Below are positions 11,717 to 35,800 of a DNA stretch of 64,000 nt, in pieces. A model generated the notes under the pieces. It was not told the DNA's origin and did not search any database. It was given only the letters and a program-made list of their open reading frames with translations. Made by a program: the position numbers and the translations under genes. The number at the start of each line of letters is the position of its first letter. Position 1 is the stretch's first letter. Source of the stretch: Amoebophrya sp. A120 (taxonomy: Eukaryota > Sar > Dinophyceae > Syndiniales > Amoebophryaceae); the NCBI GenBank assembly GCA_905178155.1, contig CAJINV010000019.1:378475-442474 (forward strand), given 5' to 3'.

Positions 11717-12216
11717 TTACATCCTTGTACTTTCCAGAGATTTTTTGGAGCTGGCGTCGTCCATCGACCCTAGACGTTGTCCGCCACCCTCAAACGGGCG
11801 GACCCGCTCGGCCGGTGTCGCGCCGCCGTAGTCTTCTGTCGGATTTGTTGGTGCCTGTGGCCGGAACAAACCTGCATATGCGTTTTTGATTTCGTTTTTG
11901 ATTTCATCGTCCTCCTGCAAGACAAGCATACAATTTTTACACTACTGGCGCGGCACGTCCACGTAAGAACAATATTTATCATGCATGAGCGTTGCTTTTC
12001 TAGAGAATAAAAGAGCAGAAGAGATGAAAGAAAAAACACAAAAAAAAACAAAGTACGCGCAGCCGCCTCTAGGTCGTAGGTATTTTGCTCCACATTCCCC
12101 GCACTTCGATCTCGCATCAGCGCGCAGCAACAGCAGATCATGCATAAGACTGCGAACGCAAACGTGATGGAGGAGAGCACGAGGGCCGTGATGGCGACCG
12201 GGCTTTCATCCCGCAT
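11717..12216 (-). CDS. Small membrane protein, splicing uncertain
   Basis: ATG at 12216 is preceded in frame by a stop. The protein starts MRDESPVAITALVL and has one strong membrane helix ending in a Cys cluster (LCMICCCCALMRD), then a short polar segment. An unspliced frame of 148 codons continues to 11770. A competing exon in another frame (EDDEIKNEIKNAYAG, then FRPQAPTNPTEDYGG) between 11717 and about 11917 has better amino-acid composition and good splice signals, but it does not join in phase with the obvious donor. Function unknown. Confidence 0.4.
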
Positions 12217-13634
12217 CCTACCTTTTCCTGGCCTTTACTGCCGATCAGGTGATGGTATGGCCCGCACGGCCGCGATGCTTAGGAGAACGGCATTACTCGA
12301 AGTAGACTGCGTGCGAGGTAGAAAACAATGAAAGTACAGTGGTCATGCTTCTACAGAGGTTTAGTAAAAAATCATCTCGAGGAAAAAACGCCAGTAGTTC
12401 GTGCGAAAAAATAGCTCGTCGTAGATGAAATGTACTTACTTACCAAAATGGGCCTGAGCCGTCAGAACGGTGGCTACAATAGTGGATTGAGCAACAGGCC
12501 TGAAATCGTAAGTGGGAAAGGAGAAAACCTTAAAGTCAGTGGTCAGTGCGCATCACACTGATGATTTCGTACTACCGATAGGATAATCCCGCATCACATA
12601 CCGGAATGCTTGATTGTCCATCTAGCTAGAGCCATCAATTGGAGTGTGCTTTATCTTCTACTGCAACCGCGATATTATTTTTTCATCTACCTACAACACC
12701 ACCTACATCGTGTTTCTCTTCCTTAGAAGAAGTTGCTATAGCCAACAGGACAAGCTAGATTTCCCGTACTTACTTAGCCGTATCGTGCTAGTACCGACGA
12801 CGCCAAGGTCGAGTTGCCACGCGTTGGCCTTCGTGCCAGAAAGGCAAAGGACTGAAGTCGTGACAGCTACACCAAACCGAGAAGACCGAAACTGCGGCTT
12901 GTTGAGGACCGAATGAACCATAGGTGAGAAAAAGTTAACCTCGCACAGTGTTGAATTTTGTTAACCGATTTTTCTTTTATATGAAGACTTGATTCTTCTT
13001 AGACCGAGGATAGAAAGTGTATTTCTTAGTCGGAGCTAGGAATGCTGCAGCTAATGCAGCTTCAGCGACTAGAAGTGACCTGCAAAACCGATCAAAAAAA
13101 CCGACTTTCGACGTACAAGTATCTGTCTTGGTCCTTAAGGGAGATCACAAGTAGCAGGAGCACAAACCTCGTCGTCAATCGGACCCGGGCAAGTGGAAGA
13201 ACTAGTGGTCGCAGCAAGACCTAGTTCTCTTCTGCCGCCTTCCTTCTAGTTTCGTCTCGGCCACCGGCTTTGCGGTGCCACGAAATGAAATATCACACTG
13301 GACAATCACAGTTATTAAAGTTCTTCTCGCTTTGTATTCTGTACTGTCATGAGCAGGCAGCTTCTGCGAATTCGCTTTTTGTATACTGTTTGCGTAGTTT
13401 GCGTTGCTTTTTATTCGTTCTCGGTTCGTAGTCGCTTTTTGTATATGTCGCTTGAATCATGATACGTACTTTTCACTCTATTTGGGGCGTCAGCCAGCGA
13501 ATGGGTGACTGAGTACTTACTTCTACTGCTTCTTTTCTACGGGAAAACGCGCCTTTGGCGTTCAAGAAAAACCGCAGCGTCTTTCCCCGTTTGATATTCA
13601 AAAAAGGACTTCCAACCAGCAAGAACTTCTATCT
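12217..13634. other. Spacer between the small membrane protein gene and SMC3 stop
   Basis: No convincing gene or introner was seen on either strand. The region should contain the SMC3 3' end and upstream sequences of the 12.2-kb gene. Confidence 0.5.
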
Positions 13635-25227
<11,593 letters not shown>

Positions 25228-26842
25228 GGTGTTTGTACTTATACAGCTGTCGTCAGATGAAGAAGATGATGTCGAAGACAACGTATTAGTAATGTTACTC
25301 CTCTTCACAGCATCGTGGGCTCTGCGTTGTCATCATTTCTGCTCTACTTTCAAAAAATTTCTACTAAAAACTAAAACTCCGTAGCTGTGTGGGTTTTTGA
25401 AGTCGTTGCGGTGAATTTGAGTTTGACATACTCCGTAGTTATCATTATAGAAGAATTGAGTTTCGGCTTGTACTCGTCTAATAAATTGTATGGAAGTATT
25501 AAATCTACTTGCGTAATACTGAATCTGAACTCTAAACTGTTCCTCCATCAACGCTTCTCAGTCCACGACTCTCAAGAGTTGCTGCAACCGCAACAGGGAC
25601 TCGCTTCATTTTTCTTGCTGCTTCATCTCGTCCACGACCTGCTTCCGCGGCAGGTAAGTATCTTCTCAAAGGGCGGCGGTGACACCACGACTGCAAAAAA
25701 TATACCACTATATTTACAGCTACGCTACATGAGTACATTCCTCATCAAATCACGCAAGTCATCAACATTGGTGAATCTTATTTTCGGATCCTTTGACACG
25801 CATCAAAACGGAGACTGCTCTGGTCACACAGCTCTCCCGAGGCCGGTGCCATCATGCTGTTGACGTCGCAAGAATGGAACCCATATTAATCATGAACGAT
25901 CGTCACAATAGAACCCAGTCGCTCTGAGCAGTGCGCGATCCACTTACCCGGCTCCGGATGGTAGTTCCCTCTGCGCCGAGTTTTATTTGCAAATTTGAAA
26001 TTTCAACATAACGCTAGCAAAAGGTGCTTGCAAACACCGAAGAATTGCAGGACGCAACTCGTGATCGTCACTACAGGCACGATTACTACCGAAATGATTT
26101 GTATTTGTTGTTGAGGCCTCGTCTAACGATCGCACGGGTGAGGCATAGAACAGAACGAAACCAAACATGCGCACTTTTACCACGCACTTCTGGGTCCATG
26201 TAAATAATCACTGTACAAAAAAAAAAAAGAATCAGAGCGCGTTGCTGCGAGCGTCCCCGGTGCTAGTTTCCATTTTCAAATCCACCGCGTACGAAATCCC
26301 GGAGTGATATTTTTCAAAAAGTGATAACTCACTGAATTATCACTACATTTTCTCGTTCCGGAACGCGCGTCTTTTATGTCCTGAGTTGTGTTTTCCTTTC
26401 TGGTGTTGCGTCGTCCGATCTGAAAACGAAAGCAAGGCCCGATCTGAAGAAAACTGCGCGTTGAGGTTGATCTTGATATGCTCATCAAGCCCTGGAGCAA
26501 ATACCTCGTGCAGACAGCTTGTCGCCGGCGTTGCGGAAAGTACGAAGCAAAGGAGCCGAAGTAGGTGCTCGAGAGACTCTTTGACTCACTGACCCGGCCA
26601 AGCCAGAAAAAGTCGGGAAATTCTTGCTTTCTCGTCCAGGGAAGAAACCTCCTGCCACTGTGCAATTGAAAAAATCGCCGAAACTTGTCGTCGCACATGG
26701 TAGCCAGGAAGTTTCAACAACTTGTTCTACCCGAGATTATAGTTCAGATGATCAGTGCTTCCTTCTCGTGAATGACAATGCTACAACTTCTACCCATGGT
26801 CGCGCCAGTCACCTGCAGCAAGACGACGCCACTTGTTCTGCT
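25228..26842. other. Spacer between SMC3 and the next upstream gene
   Basis: No convincing exon was seen. A run of 13 A lies at about 26218-26230. SMC3 may have an untranslated 5' exon here. Confidence 0.5.
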
Positions 26843-29800
26843 TCACCTCTTCCTTTCGTTTCCCCGCTCCAAAATTTCTGCCAACCGTTCGATCAGTTGC
26901 GACAAGAAGAGCTGGATTTTCAAACTGCTTTTCGACCCCACTTTGGTCATATCGGACAATTCCGTGGGGTCGTTGCACTTCTTCAACACCAACTTTTCTT
27001 TCCGTAGGTATTTCCACACCAGCAGTTGTTGCTCCACGGGGTAGTCCACCACCTGGCGTCGCAGCTTTCTCATCAGATACGATTGGTCGTCGCCCTGGTC
27101 TTGGTTCAACGTCGTGTGAATCTGAACGAGGAGGTCCGGGTCGATGCAAGTTTGCGCCAGAGCTACGTGGTCGCGAACAGGCTTGTCGTTTTCCTCTTGG
27201 CGTTTGGACGGCGCATTAAGCACCTCAGTAGTGTCGACTGTAGATATAGGTGGCTGAGGAACAGTTGAGGAAGCTATTCCATCACGTTCTTGTTTACTTC
27301 GTTCTCCTGAGCGAGTATCCGGAGGGAGTGCCGCATCCTGTATAGCATGATCACCATCATCATCATCGTCCTCGTCGTCGTTACTCAGGCTCAAATTCCA
27401 GACCGGCTGCGTCCGCTCACACCCGGTGGTCGTCTCCAACCTCGCGATCGATTTTGCGGCGCTTCGTGCTTCCCTGTTCGAGGAAGATGGTGGCGGAAGA
27501 CTGCGGGCGCTGTCTTCCCCCGCGAGCTGCGATAGGCTCACCTCCCGTTGCTCGGCCGGCTCGAATATTAATGCACTGGCTGAGCCAACGAATTTAAAAT
27601 CTTCGTGGTTCAGGTCTTGTGCGTGGTTGCTGTCAGACCCAGAACGTTGACGCGAATGACCAACAAGCCCTTCTGAAGATATGCCCCGGTCGTGGTCTTT
27701 TTCACGACTCGGAAAAAGCACTCCCGGCTCCTCCTCCCCTGCCGCTGCATCGTCCGGCTTCGGGTCGAGTTGTGCGGGTTCTTGTTTTTCCGTCTCAAAG
27801 CTTTCATCGGCCGCAGTGTCGGCAATTCCAGGCGCGGGCACAGTCATGCCATTATTTGCGTCAGCGTTTGTCGGGATCGGGAAGCCTGTGTCAACATCTT
27901 TTGGCTGAACCGATAAAACTGCTTCGTCGGCGGTTGCTGGATCCTCGCCTTCTCGCGGAGACAAACACTGTTGCTCACCTGCTTCTTGAGGATTTGTTGT
28001 CTCCGAACAAATCGCCGAGGGGGGTATCCTGCTTTCCCCGTTTTGAAGATAAGTAGTCGGTAAAGCAAGTTCTGCTGCTAGGCTAACGTCTGTTGCTGCG
28101 GGTCGTTCGGCGGAAGGAGGAGTAGAAAGAGCCATGTTATTCTCCTTCTCTGTAGGAACAGTGTCACGACTGACGTTCCCATCTATAATTGCGCCCTGGC
28201 AGCTCGCACCATGTTTATCGTGAGATATTTCACTTTCATCCACCTCACCCGCATTCGTGATCTCGCCTTGTGGTACTGGCAACTCATTTTCATTGCTGGC
28301 GACCTTCGCGGGTGAGATTTTTGCGTTGCTTTTGGAAGATGAAGAACTACTTCCTTTCCCTGTGCTAGTAGCGGTAGTTGATTCACCTTTACTATTCCCG
28401 GTGGCTAGCAAAGCGCTTCGCTGCCTCTCGTTCGGAAGGAAAGACGAAGAAGAACCTGCAGCTGCTCCTCCAACTCCCGCCGCGCCCCGTCCAGCGCTGG
28501 TAGCCATTTTCCCGGCCCCCTTCGCTTTCCTTCCCCGCCGCTCGATACTTTGGAATTCCGGCTTCAAGTTAAAGCGGACCCGGTTCTTGATAAAAGGCAG
28601 CCCCACATCGTATTTAAAAACATGCCCACCCCATAGTTGTAATGCAAATCTGCATGCTATGCATGTCTCTCATGCGGAGCCCCATGGGAAGCATTTTCTA
28701 GTCACTTTTTGAAATTTGTCATGCTCCAATCAGCATGGTGCGCTGGATCTGTGCTGCTGCTGAGCTACCTCAAACAGCACTACACTACGAGTCCGAATTT
28801 GTCATGCAAAACAGCCAAAACTTGTGGATTTGTCTAGCCGATTTCCCATCTTGACTATGGGGTGGGGACGTTTTTACATAGGATACCCCAGCTCCAGGTT
28901 TTTTGCGGTGGCCGCTGCGTCAACACCGCCCCCCGCGAGCGGGCCCCCAGGACCAGCTCCACCGGGCCCTCGCGTGATTTTGTGGCCGTTCTTCACCGCC
29001 GCGGCGGCGATGCGTCGCTGGCGGTCGTAGATCTTCCCGTGCGCCGGCCCGGGGCTCGTGGGCGACGTCGAACTTGTCGAGGCTTCGTCGTCGTCGACCT
29101 CATGATTCTTTATTGCCATAGACGTAGTACCAACTTCATCTTCCCGCCCTTTCCCAGTCCCATCTTCGCCGGGTGAAAGCGCTTCCAGCCTCATCTGCAG
29201 CTCCACAGAATTGTTCGTGATCTCCTTGCTTGCCGTACTAGCAGCAGACGATAAAGAAGGAGTGTCCTTGTCATCACCAGGCCGCTGATGTAAAAATTCC
29301 TCTTCCCCTGCTCCTCTCCGACACGGATGGTCACTTCCAGCATGATCCCTCTCCCCCCGTGGCGTTTCGTGCAGCGGCTCCTCCAGCAATACGGTATCGC
29401 CTGTCATCACACCGGTGCTGGTAGGTTCGAAAAAAACCACGTCGGTCGTGGATGGTCGGGTAGCGCTAGTACGAAAAGAACGAGAAGTGGAGTGAGCAGG
29501 TGCAGACTCGTCTGCCAAGTCGTGATCTTGCAGATCATCTTTCGCCGCATTTTCTCCTAGGTGAAGCTGTAGTTTTCGATCCGCAGAAGCTGCAGCTGCT
29601 GCGGGGCTCGAAGACAAAGCTGATGAAGATGAGAGTGTTCCTCGTCCCCCTTGCTCGTCGTCGGAATTCCAGTGCTCGTTGACGAAGCGGTGGCATATGA
29701 ATTGCAAAAGTATCGTCTCCGTATTCGTAAGAAAATGCATATTTTCTCAGCATGAGAAATAAAATTTGTAATGCGGATTTTCCTCATGAAAGAGATTTGT

Positions 29801-32175
29801 AATGCATGACTGCAATTACTACGAGTACGATACTTTTGCGCAGGCTATGGCAAGCCTTATCGTTGATACTGTCCCGCGCGAGCTGGTGGATCAAGTTGGT
29901 GGTCAGACTGGGTATCGGAAGCTGCAGCGAAAACAGCATCGCCGCGGCGGTATCCTGGGCGATGACGGCCGCCGAGGCTCCGTTCTTGTTCTCTGGTTCG
30001 AGAAGAATTTTTCCTACTGGCCCGGGACGCCGAACGACTGCATTTGTAGAAATACCACCACCTTCATCTCCGTCCTCCTGGTCAGGCTCCTGAATGGTCC
30101 TTTTTGAGTTCTCCTCCTCCTTTTCCTCCTCTGTTTCTGAAGACGATTTATTGTCCGCCTCTGTAGTGTTCCTCAACGGCCTCTCGATCTCCGCAACAGC
30201 CGATGTCTTGTAATTTTGGCTATCCGGCGCGTCTGTTGCTTCTTCTGTGCCCTCCGGCTCCGTTGACTCAGTTTCAGTACGGCCGTCGTGGCTGCTGTTG
30301 CTGCTGCCACTGCAGCTTTTCATCGGTTGTGAAGTGAATACAGTTGCGTTACTCGTCATCAGCCCGCCTTTGCAGTTCTTCCTGTCGTGGTCTCTCCCGA
30401 CTACATGTTTCCGAGGCAGGAAAAAATCCAAGTTATCAAATGCAAATGTGTCTGGGTCTGGATGAGTGCACGAGTTTGCCATGCTGTCTTTGCATGGCAC
30501 AGAAATTCTATCTGTGGAAGCTCCTACCATCACAGATTTCGAGAAGTAGCTTATGCAATGCCTAATCCGCATGACAGATCCCCACTTTTGGAGACAGCAA
30601 GTGGCGATCTTTTGCTGCCTATGCATGAGAGATTTGTGGGCGTCGTGCTATGCGCATCACAAGTTCGCATCCCTCCAGACCCAGACATATTTGCAACGCA
30701 TACAAGTCCACGGAAGACCAATCCGAGACATCTCCGTCGCAATCGCTGGACGTGTGCGAGCTCGAGTCCTCCTGCTCGACGTTAAGAGTACTACACGCCG
30801 GCGTCGTGCTCGTGCTCGTGTGGTGGTGGGGAGCGTAATGATCAAGTATATGATGGTGCTTCGCACTACCACTACTGCTACTACTTGCCGTGATGTCGTG
30901 CGGTGCCGACACCTTTTTCAAAATGGACTTTGGAGCCCGCCTCGCAACAGTAAAATTCGTGCTACTACTGCTGGCATCCACACCGCCGCCCGTCTGGCTG
31001 GAAAGACCACCGGCTGGTGGTGCCTGCAGGACGTGAAGATCACCCGCAAGAACGCCTCCTCCAGCGGACTGTTTTATTGAAGCTGTTTCAGCAACATTTC
31101 CCCGGACGCCGGCTTCCCCCACTGTCCCAGCTACGAGAGAAGCAGAACTAGCAGAAAGGGAGTGTGGTCCCGTATCACCCCGCCCTCCCAACCCGCCAGG
31201 AAACAGCGCGCAGACCTCCTCGTTGTCTTTGACGAAGAACAAATCCGGGTGTTTCTGGAACAGCTTCGCGCGGACCGCCTTCAGCTTGTTTTCCTTCAGC
31301 GGAAACTTCAACAGGCGCTTCCAGTTCTTGTTGCCGTTCAGGTCCGATAAAGTCACGGAGTTTCCCGCCTGCAGGTGTTGATGAATCAGCAGAACCAGCT
31401 CTCGCTCCTTGTCCAGGATAGTCTGCTCCTTGCTGGAAGACGTTCGTGCCGGAGACGAAACCTCCGCGGTGCGAGCGGGGGGTTGATGTTGTATCATTTG
31501 CTGCTGTCCAGACGACCTACTTGCTGCAGCCCCTGTTTCTACCATCATACCCGCTGGTGACGAAGACGAACTAGCACTCGTCGCATCATAGCCCCTCGAG
31601 GTCTCAGCATAACGTTGGCGACTATCTTGGAAATTGTCACGCAGGTCCTCTATGATCCTTGCTGCTTTTGCCTCCCGCTCCGGCGATGGCGAATGCAGCA
31701 TGCTGGAGGACTTTCCTCGCATCTCTCCGCCGTTTTCGTCGCCGCGTGGGGAGGACGAGTTCGACTTGTCTACATGAGTGTTATCTTCTTCACCGAGATG
31801 ATTCGCGGACGACGACGGCCTGCCAGGGTCGTCGTGGTTTACTTGCTTTTTGTCTTCACCAACACCAACACCTCTTCCTCTTGGAAAAGCGTCATCGTTT
31901 CCACCGCCCACAAGAGCCTTGGCTCCAAGCTCGTTCGTCCTTGCCGTGTCGCCTTGGACACTCGTGGCTTTTCGTTCCACTACTGGGGAAGACCTCCCCA
32001 CATCAAAATTTTGTGGTTCCTCATCTAGAGCTGCTGCTGCATCGATCTGTTCTTGCGGCCTTGATATTATTGCTTCCGTCTCGTTATCATCCACGATATG
32101 ACCGGTAATAACCCCACGACCTCCACTTCTCTTATTCTTCGTACCGCCTTTCTCTTTGGATGGCTTCTTGGGCAT
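26843..32175 (-). CDS. 1538-residue low-complexity protein with LOTUS/winged-helix-like segment; function unknown
   Basis: ATG at 32175 and the stop at 26843 enclose four exons split only by three introners. Removing these leaves 4617 nt, exactly 1539 codons, and no GT-AG intron is needed. Most of the protein is Ser/Glu/Asp/Gly-rich and probably disordered. Around residues 250-335 a compact segment reads DKERELVLLIHQHLQAG, LSDLNGNKNWKRLLKFPL and KLFQKHPDLFFVKD. The helix-turn layout with a terminal KHPDLF..V resembles LOTUS/OST-HTH or related winged-helix RNA-binding modules; this is a weak pattern match. The last 120 residues form a second structured piece (LVQIHTTLNQDQGD, KLRRQVVDYPVEQQLLVWKYL, LSQLIERLAEIL) of mainly helices. 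I do not recognise the family. Its complete, intact frame across 5.3 kb makes it real. Confidence 0.8.
28606..28885. mobile_element. Introner, family D
   Basis: Ends CATCGTATTTAAAAACATGC and GACGTTTTTACATAGGATA with inner CCCACCCCATAG / CTATGGGGTGGG. Perfect flanking repeat CCCCA. Removal joins KNLELG to LPFIKNRVRF. Confidence 0.93.
29696..29847. mobile_element. Introner, family F
   Basis: Ends TATGAATTGCAAAAGTATCG and CGATACTTTTGCGCAGGCTA. Perfect flanking repeat TGGCA. It is similar to the element at 8478 throughout its length. Confidence 0.93.
30434..30702. mobile_element. Introner, family A
   Basis: Ends TATCAAATGCAAATGTGTC and GACATATTTGCAACGCATA. Perfect flanking repeat CAAGT. Confidence 0.94.
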
Positions 32176-32870
32176 TGTGGAAGGTCAAGGTGGTTCTTGA
32201 ATCAGCGCGATAAAAAATAAGCTTCGACCTAGTGAAAGTCGAAATTGCTTCGGCAAAATGTGTTGAAAATACTCACCTACTAGGCAACGGCAAGACAAAA
32301 TTTGTACTTGTTTCCACAAAAATACGACAGCACAAATGAACAATGACGTTCTTCTATCATAGAAAATAGACTCCACGCAGCTCTATCTCGTGTCTTCCGC
32401 CCAGCGGCAGAACTCGAATGATAATCAAACAATTGCGCGAAAACAAAAATAACGCACGGCACCGCTTTCGTAGCTCAAGTAAAATTTTCCAGGGCGTATG
32501 AGTAAAACTAAACTTCTGCTGAATCCCATGGTTTGTCAGAGTCGGTGCTACTCGTGCGTACCCGAGGAATACTAGTTCTACTTGCTACTTACTACTGAAA
32601 CAGTCGTGACAGATGTCATCTAAAGGGAGCCCTACTTACTCGCTTGCGAAAAAAAAGATCCGCGACTCTACTTTTACCAATTGTAGCTTGTTCAACTGCT
32701 CTACATCTAGTTTCGTAAATTTGGCCCTGTTCGTCATGTTGGGACAAGATGCCCAGCTTCCTATTGCTCTTTCAAAATATGTCACAAAAACAGGTCGTCG
32801 GGGGGGGTTCGACAATACGGAAAAGTGAAAGTAGCGCTCGCGGAAACACTAAAGATCTTTCTGATCCTGA
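32176..32870. other. Intergenic spacer
   Basis: The stop of the BAHD gene and the ATG of the next gene are about 700 bp apart. No gene or repeat is visible; promoter and 3' processing signals must be here. Confidence 0.5.
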
Positions 32871-35800
32871 CTACCGAACACTACAAAACTTGTGGATCTT
32901 TTGGATCATTGTGTGCCTGCGCGAATGAAGAGTGTTGGCGCTGCGGGAACTGAAAATCAGCCCTCGCGCGATCGTTTCCATTGTAACGTCCTGAAAGCAC
33001 CAGTTGCAGGGGCCACTCCCTGGGCCTGGCCCCGATTCGATCGAGGACGGATCAGTCAAATTCAAAACAACATATTCATTTTGAAACAAAAACGCGGAGC
33101 TCGTGTCCCACTCTGTGGCTGTACTCGGAACATAAAGAAAAACAGAAGAACCTGCGTACAACAAACTAGTTTCTGTCAATGACAAGGTGGTCCATGCAAT
33201 CTTTTTTTAAAATCCTAGGTCCACCTAGGGATCCAGGGGTAGTACCTACCTTGTACTTCAGCCGAGCATTCGTCCAAGATCGCGACAAGTACTGACGCCA
33301 TTTTATTTCTCTAACAAAAGTGGAGTAGCACAGCGGACGTCGACTCCGAGGAACCAGGATTCTGATGAACATCCGTTGGGCCGAAGGACCTCCAAAAAAA
33401 AAGGCACCACCACAAAGGCCTCCTTTGTTCTCCAGGAGAGTAGAGAAAAATACGCAATACTTACTCACTTTGTCCAGGTACTCAGCAAACGTCTTTACGA
33501 ATTCACTCGTGCCCGTGGCGTACACATTCAGTCCACCACCTTGCCAGTCCGGCCTTCTTGTGAAGACGGAGACTATCGGAACGAGCGCTCCGTGGTCGTA
33601 AAATTTTGGGTAGTTGATGACATAATTGTCACGAGGAACATCTGAAACTTTGTTTTTATCGACCAGGTTGTATAGCTGCATTTGGCCTTCTTCGCGACCC
33701 TCGGTAGAAGTTCCACTGGTACTAAATCCCGCCTCTTCCCACTCGAAGTTCCAGGAAGAAATGATGAAAGTCAGCGCGTGTTCGTCGAAGACATGCACCA
33801 CTTTCTCGTGCTTGGCTTGCCTTTCTTCTAGCCACTGTCCTAAAGCCTCGACCTGGTCCCTCTGTCCCTGCGCTTGCAAGTCGCGCCTGAGTCGCAACGC
33901 TATGTCCGCAATAATTGTGGACGGCACGATGCTCCCGACCTCGTGCTCGCGGTCGTTTTGCAGTAGCAGCTCCTTCACTTTCAGCCTCGTGAACACAGAC
34001 GCCACCGTATTGAGAGGAAAAATCCCCCCTCCCCATATTGACAAGGTACGTTTTCGAAAATTTGCGTTGCTGATTTGTGACCACAAATCGTCACAGCCGC
34101 CACATTCTACAGGCGGTTTGTCATGCTGTTGCTCCTACAGCGTGGACGTCTGTCATGCTAAGCGCCTAGGCCAAAACCTGTCTACTGAGGCCTGACATAG
34201 GCCTGCAGTCCTCGCCAGCAAGACACATCTGCTTTGCGTACGCAGATCCAGCATCAGAAACTTCGTCGCGATATGGGGAGGGGGGATTTTTCCTTCTGAT
34301 ACACCGCGTTGCCGCAGTAATCCTTGGGAACGGCGTTCTGCAACCTCCGGCCGCGAAAGTTGCAGGCCCGCGCGACGGTGGTAACGACATCGTTGTTCGT
34401 GAAGTCGAGCGCGAGTTGCTTCACCCGGGCGTAGACCAGGGCGCGCCACACGATCGCCGTGAGAATGTCATCGGTGGTGATCGATATCAAATGTAAAAAT
34501 GTCTGGGTCTGGAAGATTGCCAGGTTTGTCATGCACATTTTTTTTTTTTTTTTTCATTGGGCCCCACTCTGAAAACGCATATAAATTCATCACTAATCTA
34601 GGAGGCCGGTGGGCGTTACTTAACATGTGAAGCAGTTCTACGAATTCACCTGCCTGCCGCAGCAGGTCAATCAGGGCCGACACCTTTCACACAGTTAAGC
34701 AGTGCGCGTGTACACCATCTTTTTTTTTGATTTGTACCATTTCCGCCCTTGTCGCCTGCTCCGTCACCAAGGTCTCGCGCCAGTTCCGTCAATTCCCCCC
34801 CATCTGTACAACTCTGCTGGAAAGGCAGAAAAAAAAGACTCAGCCCCTGTTGGAATAATTAAGCACAAAGAGCCCACACAGAAAATTCCTGCACCTACCT
34901 AGGGGCGACTAGGCAGATAAGGTGTGCCATAGCGAGGGGTGTCTATGTGTCCAAGCTGTGCAATACTAAGCGGGAAACGCATCAGGGATATCGTGCGGGG
35001 TCCGCTAAAAAAAATATCGCGAAGGCGGCAAGGGAGTAACGCTATCTCTAATCTTTGGCGGCAATCTAATAAGTGGGGGACAGCCAAAAAAAAAAAGCTA
35101 CAGGATCTTTCGCACTGCGTGCGTACATCTACGATGCGGATCTTTCTCGGGTCGGTAACGACAGCGAGGCAACTCTCCTCGCTGCGTTCCGCCTTTTTTT
35201 GTCAGTGCATGACAAACCCCCCGGGGAGGGGTTTGTCATGCACATTTTGCATGACTCCTGATGTCTGTGATGCATGCCCTAGCATCACAGATTTTTAGAG
35301 GGCTTCCTGATGCCTATACCGCATGACAAATGCTCGCTCCGTGTAGCAAAACTTGGACTCTCTTTGCTGCTCATGCAATACAGATTTTTTTAGAATCTAA
35401 AATCAGCGTGACAAGTTGGATTCTTCCAGACCCAGACATTTTTACAGTTGATAATCGACGTTGTTGTACTACATGCCGCGTTTGTTGTTCTAGTTGCTTC
35501 ATAATCACTAGTCGCTTCATAATCTTTCTCCAAACCCGCGGCAATCACTGTTTGCTTCATCTTCGCCAGCAGTTTCTTCGGAAAACCCACCACGCAGCAC
35601 GCCGTTCCGTTGATCTTTGGAAAAACCGGGAGGAATTCCGGAATCGCCGGAGTGCCGAGGGGAACCGCGCGCAAACGGTTTTTGAAGATCAAAGGTGCGG
35701 ACGGTATTGAACAAGGTGGAACGACGGTGGTCGCGAGCGGCTTTGGATCTACTTGTTCCGCGTCTGGGTCTCGCGCTGTGCCAGTGGTGCTATAATGATC

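Larger units (their letters stand above)
34485..35453. mobile_element. Introner, family A, enlarged by an insertion, in BAHD gene
   Basis: Ends TATCAAATGTAAAAATGTC and GACATTTTTACAGTTGATA. Perfect flanking repeat ATCGA. The usual 260-bp element is stretched to 969 bp by the insert at 34542-35229. Removal of the whole joins TTTSI to TTDDILTAIVW. Confidence 0.93.

Noticed and set aside
34485-34683. Minus-strand frame SALIDLLRQAGEFVELLHM as an exon of the BAHD gene
   Set aside because: It lies inside the retroposed insert of an introner; the BAHD protein joins correctly without it.
34770-34810. Fragment resembling the 18S rRNA word GGAATTGACGGAA on the minus strand
   Set aside because: The match is only about 13 bases and the flanks do not fit rRNA.
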